Shown: positions 48,931 to 60,717 of the stretch, in pieces
How the letters are laid out: the number at the start of each line of letters is the position of its first letter
Position numbering within the stretch: position 1 is the first letter of the stretch
Source: Amyelois transitella
Taxonomy: Eukaryota > Arthropoda > Insecta > Lepidoptera > Pyralidae
Direction of reading: 5' to 3'
DNA: 64,000 nt
Assembly: GCF_032362555.1 (NCBI RefSeq)
Contig: NC_083527.1
Span: forward strand, 868,001-932,000
Position numbers and translations under genes: made by a program
The notes under the pieces: generated by a model
Databases searched by the model: none
What the model saw: only the letters and a program-made list of their open reading frames with translations
Told to the model about the DNA's origin: nothing

Positions 48931-49932
48931 GCAGTATTGTTTATGTAAATAGTTATTTTGATTTTAAAGTATTGATTTGTGTTTGGAAGATCTGTTTAAA
49001 AAAGTGTCCTATGTTGTAGAGGCCGTTCAGCCTCCATGGACGGACAGACACTTTGACTTGATATTTTAGATGAACAAAACTGACTGACATACTTTTTTTC
49101 ATCAATATGAAAAAAAGGACAATCAAAATTTGACTAAGACGAAGACAAAACGCCTTGAATAGCCAAAAATCTGGTTTTATTGTGACCGACCTTCCAGACC
49201 CCTGGCCCGTTCATATGTATTCATAGAATCTTTAAAAAATCTGTAATTTATTAAGTAGGAACATATTGAGGAAACACTCTTTAAGTGTGAGTAAAAGTTG
49301 TGAGGAAACTTGCACATGCACATAATTGCACATAAAGGCTACTGGAAGTGTAACCGTTTTCCACATTGGGTAAGGTTCCCCTGGAAAGGTCACGGAGTTC
49401 AGGAGTCGCTTCGTTTAAAACCTGACGAGGTTCGTGGTTTCAGGCGAACCCCGGGTTCCTCTCCAGAGTGGTGAACCGAAACTAACGCTTGTAAAAAATG
49501 ATTATATCAATATTAAACTGAATAAATCTGAGCGGTTAATAATATTGTAGCAAAAGGTGTTCTTATGCATTGACCTTAGTTATTTTAATTGTGATATTCA
49601 ATTCCACTGTTATTTATTAAATAAGTGTATAATTTGGTTAATAAAAATGTTTATTCTCTATTCTTATTATTATTATATCTCTCTTCTTTACTCCTTTCTG
49701 ACGATATATGTATGTATGTTCGCGTGTTACAGGAGTCTTAAGAAGGCTTAGGGTGCCTTTTCTACCGGTAATAATTATAGCTCCTGTGGGATTTGCGAAA
49801 AATTTGTAATCTTTTTTAGGTGGCGCTAAATTCATCGCTTTTTGTTTGATAAAAATAATTAAGCATTGTGAATCGTTCTTTTTGTCTCACGCATAGCATT
49901 CAGAATAATATAATACCATAGAAGTGGCAAGT

Positions 49933-49975
49933 ATTGATGAATTTGACGTTGAGCATCAACGTCAAATTCATCAAT
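49933..49975. repeat. Perfect hairpin, 20-bp arms
   Basis: ATTGATGAATTTGACGTTGA, spacer GCA, then its exact inverse. Confidence 0.9.
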
Positions 49976-50458
49976 GTCGCAGAATAAAATTTTTATATTG
50001 TATCTTAATTTTCAGATTTATTTGACAGGTTTCTAGTCAGGAAACTGATAGATTGAAGAAAATGTTGGCATATCTCTATTTGTCTCATTTATTTGTATTA
50101 AATTAAATATTTGGTAGGCACTAAAAAATAATAAAAAAAAGATTACACATTTAAAGCTCTTTACTTTAATCATACAAAATACATCCGTTTCACAATTGTA
50201 ATTATAATTTGGCTAGCCGCTTAACGTAACAATTTGTACGAGTCTATTTGTGCAATTTCAAGGATTCACCAAAATTCCTATTCTTACGATACAATTCACT
50301 TTATGGTGGAGGAGTGGCCAAGAAGTTACCAGTAAATGTAAATTATCATAAATAATAAATATTTTTTAATTTGAGCCACAAAACAAGACCTCCATATATT
50401 ATAGTATTGCTATCATTTCCAATATTTCTTTAAAAATTCAGAAATCACATCACAAGTA

Positions 50459-52459
50459 CATACATACATACATACATACATACATACATACATACATACA
50501 TACATACATACATAAAATCACGCCTCTTTCCCGGAGGGGTAGGCAGAGACTACCTCTTTCCACTTGCCCTCTCTCTGCATACTTCTTTCGCTTCGTCCAC
50601 ATTCATAACTCTCTTCATACAAGCTCGGCGGTTTCGGGTACTTTTGACCTGACCCTTTACCAGGACGTCCTTAATTTGATCAAGATACGTTCGTCTAGGT
50701 CTTCCCACTCCGACCTTTCCCTCCACACTCTCCTTGTATATCTGCTTAGTCAACCTGCTTTCATTCATCCTCTCCACATGACCGAACCATCTTAACATAC
50801 CCTTTTCTATTCCTGTAACTACATCTTCTTTCACATCACAACATTCCCTTATCACGCTGTTCCTTATCCTGTCACTCAATTTCACACCCATCATACTCCT
50901 TAACGCTCTCATTTCCACTGCATTTATTCTGCTTTCATGCTTCTTTTGCCATACCCAACTTTCACTCCCATACATTAATGTCGGGACCAACACGCCCCTG
51001 TGCACAGCCAGTCGAGCCTTTTTGGATAGTTTCTGACTGCTCATAAAGGCATGCAAAGCTCCATTCACCATGTTCCCCGCGTTCACTCTCCTTTCAATAT
51101 CACTATCATATTTGCCATCTGATGTAAACTTTGATCCTAGATATACAAACTCTTTCACTTGCTCCACTTTTTCTCCTCCAATCAAAATATTACATGCTGT
51201 CATTTCTTTCTCCATTTCAAAAACCAGTGTTTTAGTTTTACTTACGTTCACTTTCATTCCTTTCTCTTTTAAAGCTTCATGCATACAGTTTACCATCTCC
51301 TGTAACTCCTCCGCTGATGACGCCAGTATAACCTGATCGTCGGCATAGAGCAGACATTTGACGAGTAACTCATTCATCCTTAATCCACTTTTAGACTCTT
51401 GCAAATCTGTCAAACAGCTATCCATAAATAGGTTGAACAGCCACGGTGACGCAACACATCCTTGCCTAACGCCTTTCTCAATCTTAAACCACTCAGTGTG
51501 CGCTCCGTTTATCCTGACACAAGCACTCGAATCCTCATATAAGGATTTCAGTGCTCGTATTAAGAGACTGCTCACCCCATGCATAGAAAGTGCTGACCAC
51601 AATTCATTCCTCTCAACTCTGTCATAGGCCTTTTCCAGATCTACGAATGTGCAATAGACTTTTTGACTCTTGGCCAAAAACTTTTCGGCTATGCACCGCA
51701 AGGAAAAGACCTGATCAGTACATCCCATTCCCTTTCGAAATCCCGCTTGAGCATCCCATATTTTGTCATCAGTTTCATTCCTGACTCTATTAATCAATAC
51801 CTTAGCATACAATTTGCCGACGACGCTAAGCAGGCTTATACCACGATAATTTTTGCAGTCCAGCTGTGACCCTTTTCCTTTGTAAAGTGGCACGATAACA
51901 GCCTTACACCAATCTTTTGGTACTCGGCCGCTTCTCCAACACAAATTGAAAAGGCAGTACAACTGACTAGCTACTACGCCTTTTCCTGCTTTAAGCATCT
52001 CGACCGACACTCTATCACACCCAGCAGCCTTTCCTGCTTTCATACTCTTAAGTGCTTCCACAATTTCGAACATTTCAATTTCGCCTTCCATCTCATTCTC
52101 TTTTTCTTCGCTATAGCAGAAATCTTTCTTATTTCCTTCCTTTTTTTCAAATAAACTTTCAAAATAGTCCTTCCATATCTTTAGTACACATTCTTCTCCT
52201 TTCACAACGCTACCATCCTGGCATCTGATCCTAGTCAGCTCTCTGGTTATAGTATTTCCTCGGGCTGACCTTACGGATTTCCAGAATACTTTCAGATTTG
52301 ACTGAAAGTCTTCTGATAGCCTTTTATCAAAATCCTCTTTATACTCTTCTTTCTTTCTAATCACAGCTTTCTTAACCAAATCTTTCATTTTCTTATATTC
52401 CTTACGTGCTTCATTCACATCTTCATCTATAACCTCTTGCATTCTTAAGTTAGCTTTTG
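50459..52459 (-). mobile_element. RTE-like LINE, 5'-truncated copy with TSD
   Basis: A 13-bp target duplication CACATCACAAGTA lies at 50446-50458 and 52460-52472. The tail is a (CATA)n run of about 14 units. The minus-strand frame from 52442 to 50550 carries the reverse transcriptase (FVDLEKAYDRV, KGVRQGCVASPWLFNLFMD, LLYADDQVILAS) and the MLRWFGHVERM region. A small deletion near the C-terminus (CTTGCCCTCTCTCTGC) shifts the frame for the last ~10 residues. Lacks the endonuclease, so it is not autonomous. Confidence 0.9.
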
Positions 52460-52742
52460 CACATCACAAGTATTTTAACTTAAATGACTACATCCGTTAT
52501 GACTGTACTAGACTTCTATAGATTTTAATTCCCTCAATAACACATCTAGCTTTGTGCATCATTTTGAAAAGACTAGGTATGATTTATCAACACAAATATT
52601 GTTACAGACTGATTTATATGTATGCTGTACTATTTCAGAATTGTCTTCTGCCAATCTAAGGCTCTGCGGGATTCATAACCATGATATCCATACTCATATT
52701 ATACATTTGACAGTATGTTTGTTTGTTCGTCTTTTACGTCAT

Positions 52743-52813
52743 AACCACTGAACCGATCTCCATGAAATTTAATCCCGGACGGATTAAATTTCATGGAGAT
52801 CGGTTCAGTGGTT
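52743..52813. repeat. Perfect inverted repeat, 33-bp arms
   Basis: Arms 52743-52775 and 52781-52813 around the spacer CGGAC. The arm contains CCGATCTCCATGAAATTT, a motif of Helitron-like repeats. Confidence 0.9.
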
Positions 52814-53557
52814 CCGTCCGAAATATCTACGTGTAAAAATCTGACTCACCACTCTACTCTCACTAGGATCCATGGTTAAAGGTTCCTCTTCAGAGACGTG
52901 AGGATGCAACATGGACTAAAGAGGAAGAAGTGTGGAATAAGAAAAACCAAAAGGTACCTTTCCTTATGGATAAAATTAAATCTTTCATGCATAAGTGCTA
53001 ATAAATTATACATTTTATTCAATTGATTTTATATCTCTGAATGAAAAAATATTTTGGGGCTAGCTCAATTTATGTTTTTTTTTTGTCAATAAATATTTGT
53101 TTATTTACGTACATAATAAATTTATTAAAAAATAACTTCTGATTGTTAATCTTTTTTTCGACAAATATATAAATGCCTATCTAAATTTACATATTTTTTA
53201 AACTCTAAAATTTTTCCTAATCTATTGTGTTTAATACTAAAATTAAATACCTAGTTAGTAGAACACATTTTAATTTGGCAGTAGCCCAATTTTCCTAATC
53301 TATTTTATTATCCGACATATAACTTGACCATTGCGTAGTATGTACGCGGTTATAGACGCATACCACCGCTATTTTGGGTCAAATTATATTCCGGGTATTG
53401 CAGATATTAGGTACTATAAACACATTTGAATAATCTTAAATATTACCTACCTAATATGTAATTGAAAATTCTCAATTCCAATATAACTTTCTATACATTA
53501 ACCTGACGTTTACATAGAAATCGAAATAATAGAAGACTATAGAAGTGGCATGTACTG

Positions 53558-53930
53558 GTGAGTGTGGTGTCACAACACAGTTGGGATAACCTCAAAGCAA
53601 GTTTTGTTTTTATTTTGCATTCCAATTTTGAAATTTATTTGAACGTTTTAGGCCGTGCAGCGTGTCTGCTGTACGCTAGTCGTTGGTCGGTGGCACTGCA
53701 TAGCGCCGTTCAATCCAGTCTGTTCGAGTCGGTCAGGCCTTGGTCGTACGAAGTCAGTGACACGCTGCACGGGTGCGATGCAATACGTCTAAACACCATT
53801 TTAGGACTCCGCTATACCCCCATTCAAGTACCAAATGCGATTATGGCATTTCTATTGTCTATCTATTCTAATTTCTATGGATTTAATGAAGATGATGTAG
53901 CCATCTTTTATAATATTTTTTGATTGTATT
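53558..53930. other. Unassigned GC-richer island with an open frame
   Basis: A 121-codon plus-strand frame runs from 53558 but has no ATG start and no recognisable domain. A 12-bp inverted repeat (GTGCAGCGTGTC and GACACGCTGCAC) lies about 105 bp apart inside it. It could be a decayed exon or a mobile element core. Confidence 0.25.
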
Positions 53931-54559
53931 AGACGCATGACGTACAAAGATCTTCCTTACAGCTTTTCACTTTACCTCCAACTAGTGATTACTGCGCTTA
54001 AAAGACAATATGTCTTATTATATAGGTATTCTTATCAAATTATTAAAAACTATCACAAAAATATACTTCTATTGATAGCTATGACTATTAATAACTTAAT
54101 AGTTTGGTGGTCATTCCGTTTCTAAATACCTATCTAGATAAACCTATTCTAATTAAATTACTCGTAATTACATATTCACTTATCTATATTTATACAAATT
54201 CAATTTTTATATAAAAAATAAAAACATGACTGATTATAAATTATGATACAAAATAAAATAAAATGAAAATTCTATTGGAACTCAGCTAATAATAGGACTT
54301 TATAGTCAACATCCCCCGTCACATAATTCCTCGCAGGTCATATGACTTATGTGACTCAAGGAACTATGAGACGGGGTAATAGACGTCTATTTGTATTGTA
54401 ATGAATTTGGGTAGGTTGAGGCCCTGTTGACTGTATTCTGTACAGAGGATTGCAAACTTACACTGTAAAACTTTTCTTAGATAAATTTGCAATTTATATA
54501 CGAGTATATCATAATAATAATATGTAATTTTAATTGTGCCATTTGGTTCTAAAGAATGG

Positions 54560-54772
54560 GATATATATCGTTCCCATGGATGTCGTAAAAGGCGACTAAG
54601 GGATAGGCTAATAAACTTGGGATTCTTCTTGTAGGCGATAGGCTAGCAACGTGTTAATATTTTAATCTCAATTCCATTATAAAGCCATACATACAGCTGG
54701 CGTGGCCTTTCAGTCTTTTCAAGAATGTTGGCTCTATCTGCCCTGCAAGGGATATAGACGTAATAATACGTA
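54560..54772 (+). repeat. SINE, TGCCGTGTGG family
   Basis: From GGGATATATATCGTTCCCAT to GCAAGGGATATAGACGTAAT, with a degraded head. Confidence 0.6.
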
Positions 54773-55144
54773 TTTATGTTTCTAAATTACAATAACTCTC
54801 TAAGATTTGACTATTTAGAATGCACTCGTAAAATTCTATGAAAGGTCTTTGAGAACATTTTTTCTCTAGTAGATAAAATAATAATGATTTAATTTGTTGT
54901 TAAATATTGACAAGAGAAAGACGATTTATGTAATTTGTTTCTTTTAAATATAGAACAGTATTCAAAAATATTACTATTATAATAATTTATTAAATGTTTA
55001 ATGTAAAAAAAAAAAATATAATTTCCATGGCCGAACGTGAAATATAAAAAAAACTTATGTAAGTTTCTCATATATCTATCACTTGTTCATCTTAACTTCC
55101 AACAGGAGTTAAATTACAAACACCATTGATATCTTCCCGGATTG

Positions 55145-58100
55145 TCATCGCCGATTCTTCTTCATCATCACCAATAATGGTCCATCCAGCGCTTCATCGA
55201 TTTCCTCCTGACTTCTCCCTTTAGTTTCAGGAATTATGAAGAATATATACAAGGAGCCCAGAAGTGTGATAGAGGCGCTTATGTAATAGGTGCCGTGGAG
55301 GCCGAGCGAGACGGCGATAGTGCCGTAGTACCGGAGAAGGAGAAAGTTGCTGAGCCACATCCAGGAGATGAGGAGGCTGGAGGCGAGGCTGCGGACCTGA
55401 AATATGAGTAAGGGATAAGGGTAATAGATAATCAATGCTATGTTCGACTGTTGCAACTTTTTAAATAAAACATACATTTTAATTTCTTATCACCGACCAA
55501 TCACCGACAAGAACAGACTGTATATAGCCAATTTAAATACCTATTTGTTTCATTACTAATACTTACATTTATCGAAAATAACTCCGAAACCAGTACAAAA
55601 GGCACAGATCCCAACCCTATATTATACAGGAACAGCACTACAGACAACAAAGTAACTGGGGCCCATAACGTCGCGTCTTCATTCACTGTAACATTCAATA
55701 CTTTTGGCGTCAACTCAGTCCAGTTTTCATTGATCCAGTTCTTTGTATAATTCTTTATTAAAAAATCTTCATATAAAGTAGCATTTTGAGATACGCTAAT
55801 TTGAGGTATGTTGACGATGTTGTCGTTGATGTCGGTGAAAATGAGTTTTCTGTAGGACCACAGTCGGTGCGTGTACCAGGAATGCATACGTAGACGAGGG
55901 TCGCAGTAGATTCCCAATAATGCCAAGCAGCAAGTTATTCCTGAACAAGACCAGAGAAGCAGTATCTGTGGAAGAAAAGTAGGATGTTTTAGGATGAAAT
56001 ATTTGTAGCCATCAAGTCGGATTAATATGAGAAGTTTTTTAGACATGGCCGATAATTTGAAATATCGCGACAGTGCAAAGTCTTTATTTCAAAACTCCTG
56101 TGAGCTACTCTTACTGATTTAGCTTTATCAGAGTCTTCAAGCGTTTTCAAATCAATTTAGTGATTACATAAATGAAACTTCGTTCTGCGAAGTAAGTTAA
56201 TATTAACCGTAATGCAGCGGCGTTCCAGAATATGGACTCTTTTAGTGACGGTGGGCGAGTTTAATTTAGCGAGTTAACAACTTGGCAATAGAAGAACATT
56301 CTACCGTGCAGACGAAGAAATAGCCCGCTGGTTTTCAGTCCCTCGGTGACCACGGATCATTGTAACAAGATTCAAAACGTCCGTTTAAAATCAGTTTTTC
56401 AAAGGAGATTTCTTTCGTACATTAATTTAGTGCAGTTTTTTACTATGGTCCATTAGATAGAGATAAGTTTCCACGACAAAGGTTGTGCCGCCGGGAGTCA
56501 CTTCGTGTAAAAACCTGACTCACCCAGGATCATGGTCAAAGGCGTACCTCGGGTCATCTCCAGAGAGAACAATTTTTGACATTTTTACGAAGTTTAATGC
56601 AGGTGTGAAATTGAGTGACAGGATAAGAACAGCGTGATAAGGGAATGTTGTGATGTGAAAGAAGATGTAGTTACAGGAATAGAAAAGGGTATGTTAAGAT
56701 GGTTCGGTCATGTGGAGAGGATGAATGAAAGCAGGTTGACTAAGCAGATATACAAGGAGAGTGTGGAGGGAAAGGTCGGAGTGGGAAGACCTAGACGAAC
56801 GTATCTTGATCAAATTAAGGACGTCCTGGTAAAGGGTCAGGTCAAAAGTACCCGAAACCGCCGAGCTTGTATGAAGAGAGTTATGAATGTGGACGAAGCG
56901 AAAGAAGTATGCAGAGATCGTGGCAAGTGGAAAGAGGTAGTCTCTGCCTACCCCTCCGGGAAAGAGGCGTGATTTTATGTATGTATGTATGTATGTTTAA
57001 TGCAGGGAGGAATAAATTTATCAGGCATACCTTTCTACCAATTTTATCAACAGTGACGGTAGCTACTGCAGCACCCAGCACTAACGCAGTACCGCACATT
57101 ATGGACCCGGCTTCAGACGTGTCGAACAACGAGCGAGGCGATGTTCTGGAAAAGTCAGAAACATATTGCTAAAATTTATATTTGACTACATAAAAAATGA
57201 TGAATGAATTTTTAAAACATCAGTAGTAAAGTTACAGGGGACAATCTTATTCCTTTTATCGTCATTTGCGACAACGGTGCAGTCCGAAGAGAAAACACTA
57301 TGTAAGAGTCTTGAAATACTTCGTCAACGTTGAAATTGTCAGCTAAATTGTAAAATAAAAAAGCTCGTACTCGTGTGTGTAGTTCTGTAGGTATCACGTC
57401 TTTTCACTTACGGGGTAGATGGAGCCAACAGTCTCGAAATGACTGACTTAATCCATATTCTGCTAAATGGCTTCATGATGGTTAAAAAGCTTACGATTTA
57501 CATTTCCAAGTTTCCAAGATCCACACCAGCAGCACTTTTAATGAGCATGAAAATGTCAAAACAACACTAAAGAAACTTCACTATTAGACTTACCCATTAT
57601 AAAGAGTGTAGTTATAAACAGTTAAATTAAGATGAGGCACGGTATGAGCCGAATGCCTGAGTACGGCGGCCGCGAAACTGTTGACTGCGCCCGCGCCGCT
57701 GCCCGCAGCAACACAGAGCAGAACGAAGCAGGAGAACAGGGCACGGCGAGAGCGGCGGTGGCGGACTGGAACAATGGAAGTTGATGCAGAAATGTTGAAA
57801 AACCTGTCTTATCACCAGAGATCGGAATAGGTAGATTGATTTTACGTACTTGCATCATGAATTACCATAGAAAGCATAACATGGATAAGCCTCTTTTCCG
57901 GGATTCCATTTCAGTACTTATACTTACAGTAAACTACATTGTTCGCGGGTAACATAGGACTACAATTTAAGTGAACGAAGTCGGGGGAAAACAGCTACCA
58001 CTAATATATTCTTCATCGCACTTTTTCAAATCCCGCAATCTCGGGCGGAGGCATGTCCATATTAATATATACGTTTCAGTTCATTCACCCCAATTCAATC

Positions 58101-60717
58101 TACCTAATCCGATCTCTGCTTATCACCCCACTTGCTTTTACTGTGTGGTTCACTTCAAAGATGAAAATGCTAAACTATGCCTATTTGCGCAGTAGAACGC
58201 TCCTTTTGAACTAAAAGTTCCAGGTGGAGGTGGTCCCAGTGAAAGGGTGGTGGACACCCAGTTATGATGTAATGAAAATCAGCTCTAGTTTACCCAGATT
58301 TTGTGATCTTAAATTTTCTTAAACGCATATCAAAGAGAAGGTTTCTTTTAGGCTAGCTGGGTCTGTGTCATCAAGTTATCATAGTACCGTTAGTATAATA
58401 ATTTGCATACATACATAAAATCACGTCTCTTTCCCGGAGGGGTAGGCAGAGACTACCTCTTTCCACTTGCCATGATCTCTGCATACTTCCTTCGCTTCAT
58501 CCACATTCATAACTCTCTTCATGCAAGCTCGGCGGTTTCGGGTACTTTTGATAATAATAATTTGATGATTGATGTCTCTCATTGAAAACCACTTGACTTT
58601 TTTCAATCAATGAAAAAAGTCAAGTGGTTTTCAATGAGTTGAGGCATCAAATTATAGAACTATCCGGTGTTCATTCTATGAGGAAACAAAAACACAAGAG
58701 ATAAATGGTAACTTACACAGCTCCCTACAAGCCGAAGGTTCACTTCTCCTGTCTGAATTAGAATCCAGCCCGCTGACCCTCTTCAACATTGGTTGGAAGG
58801 TGTCCGAGTCCTGTCTCCTCATCGCCTCGCGCCTCCCATAGTGTTCTGAAGTCCTGATCCTCACTTCTTGCTGTTCTATCACGTCGGTCAGATCCTCTTG
58901 AAAGTCGGAACCGTCGAACCAACATATAACTTTTGCGGCATCCTGAAATTAGGGTTGCAAGTTAAAATTTTATTATATCAGATCATCAGCTTTTTAATTT
59001 TCTTTCTTAAAAACATGACAAACTCGAATTGGTTTTTTCAATTGGTGGTTGACAAATTTTATACAAAAAAATATAACTAAAGCTTAGAAGTAAAAAACAA
59101 CGCTTAGGAAAAATGAGAAAGAAACCTACAAATACGGTATTGGTATTCTCGCACAAAAGAAGGAATGCTCACCTGAATTCTACCAATACTAATAAGGAAC
59201 GAAGGAGTCTCCTGAAGCCATAGCAATGATACCAGGAGCACAGCTGGCGGTACCGCCATAGAAAGAGACAGCGCATGTGCCGACAGCATTCCGCCAGCTC
59301 CGTAGGCGAAGAGGATGCCTGAACTGGAAAATATGATAGTAATTTTAAAGTTAATGGTTCGAAAGTACATTGATTGAATCGGGGATCAAGAGTAATTTGA
59401 ATAAAGAGATTCGAGTAATGAATGTGAATAAAACAAAAAAGTATGCCTGGATCGTGGCAAGTGGAAAGATGTACCCTTCCGGAAAAGAGGCATGGTTTTA
59501 TGTATAGATAGCTTTTCTTCTTTTTTTAGAGGTACTGATTGATATACAGCACGGATCCAAAAATAATGGACGTAGAGCTATAATTTTAGATAGCTGAAAT
59601 TTATGAGAGTGGATATAGTGCATGCTAAGAACGCCTTTATGGTCTTTTTTTGCGAAGGGATTCATAAAAGGAATCCTAAGAGTTACTAGGAATGCAGAAA
59701 GAGAGAGCAATATGTTAACACTAAAAATTACCTGCAAGCCAAAGCCGGCATAGCGGCCAATCCTCTCGTCCTTGGCGCGATCTCTGCGCAGTAAAGTGGT
59801 GCCAATGCTAACGCGCCGGCACCTCCTGCCCCGGCTGCGACCCTGGCCGCCCACACGCCCCTGGGGCCACACCATGCTGCTAGTGACCAGCTTATCTGAA
59901 AAATTAAGGTGAATTCGGTCTCATTTTTAGAGAGATAAGGACATATATGTACATACATACATAAAATCACGCCTCTTTCCCGGACAGGTAGGCAGAGACT
60001 ACATCTTTCCACTTGCCACGATCTTTGCATACTTCCTTCGCTTCATCCACATTCATAACTCACTTCATGCAAGCTCGGCGGTTTCAGGTACTCTTGACCT
60101 GACCCTTTGCCAGGACGATCTTAATTTAAGGACACATACATACATGAGTGCATATAATAACAACTTTATCCCTTGCGGGGTAGACACAGCCAACAATCTT
60201 GAAAAGTCTGATAGGTCACGTTCAGCTGTTTGGCTTAATGATAGAATTGCCATTCAAATAGTGACAGATTGCTAGCCCATCGCCGAAAAGAAGAAGAACA
60301 AGTGTATAGGTCTATTCTTTAGTCGCCTTTTAAGACATCCATGGGACCGAGATGGAATGATTCTATTCTTTTTTTTATTGGTGCCGGGAACCACAAGTAC
60401 ACAGCAGGAATTACGCGAGTTTTTAAGTTTAGAATCACTTCTCATAGCAAACGCGATCTTCGTTATTTTGTTCATAAAATTGAGGAACATACAGACATAC
60501 AATATATTACAAGTACTTACAATAAAGCTAATACTAACACAAAGGGCACCAGCCTTCCTGCCCTTTGCGTCAGCTAGTACCGCGAAGAATGGCGCCGCCG
60601 GCAAAGCAACAAGGCATGGTAGGGCGGCCAACCAAGCACCTCCTGTTAACGCCTCGTTCCCTAGTACTCCAGACACCCAGCCGGTACTGCAGCCGTGGGT
60701 GAAGCAGGAGAGGTTAT
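55145..60717 (-). CDS. Third sugar porter (MFS, Tret1-like), 5' end not resolved
   Basis: Eight coding exons on the minus strand: 60521-60717, 59732-59895, 59173-59323, 58717-58942, 57594-57765, 57031-57145, 55567-55965, 55145-55396. They give about 558 residues with matching phases and a TGA stop. A short first exon ending in phase 1 must lie upstream; it was not found with confidence. Marks: DAKGRK after TM1-2, APRTRG, LQETPSFLI, VDKIGRK and PETKGRSQEEI. The loop between TM9 and TM10 is long and carries four N-glycosylation sequons (NAT, NYT, NWT, NVT). The region after TM6 is longer than in genes A and B. Clearly an older paralogue. A LINE tail lies in the intron at 56604-56995. Confidence 0.85.
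56604..56995 (+). mobile_element. 5'-truncated LINE copy in the third sugar porter
   Basis: Encodes the last ~110 residues of the LINE with a one-base loss near its start (GGATAAGAACAGCG). Target duplication TTTAATGCAGG at 56593-56603 and 56996-57006. Its end lies about 36 nt from an exon donor (57031). Confidence 0.85.
58406..58552 (-). mobile_element. LINE 3' tail with an adjoining hairpin
   Basis: CATACATACATAAAATCACG into the C-terminal coding part, stopping at CGGGTACTTTTGA. Directly beyond lies a hairpin with 27-bp perfect arms (58579-58605 and 58611-58637, spacer ATCAA). Confidence 0.75.
58579..58637. repeat. Perfect hairpin, 27-bp arms
   Basis: TCATTGAAAACCACTTGACT and the following 7 bases are mirrored exactly after a 5-base spacer. 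It lies in an intron of the third sugar porter. Confidence 0.9.
59952..60127 (-). mobile_element. LINE 3' tail in the third sugar porter
   Basis: Starts CATACATACATAAAATCACG, ends near GCCAGGACGATCTTAATTTA. A separate decayed tail on the plus strand lies at about 59420-59505. Confidence 0.7.
60151..60394 (-). repeat. SINE, TGCCGTGTGG family
   Basis: Minus-strand copy from a TATAATAACAACTTTATCCC tail to GTGCCGGGAACCACAAG. It lies between the first two known exons of the third sugar porter. Confidence 0.7.

Larger units (their letters stand above)
47828..55144. other. Gene-poor stretch between Fatp and the third sugar porter
   Basis: Contents: a SINE directly after Fatp (47894-48183), unassigned AT-rich sequence 48190-48800, a MITE (48806-48930), a tRNA-SINE tail (49364-49480), a palindrome (49933-49975), a LINE (50459-52459), a palindrome (52743-52813), a tRNA-SINE piece (about 52837-52930), an unassigned GC-richer island (53558-53930), AT-rich sequence, and a SINE (about 54560-54772). 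Nothing supports a host gene. Confidence 0.6.

Noticed and set aside
57031-57168. Alternative exon form of the third porter using an acceptor at 57169
   Set aside because: It would need a poor donor at 57620. The form with GTAAGT at 57593 and TTTTCCAG before 57145 has better signals and phase.
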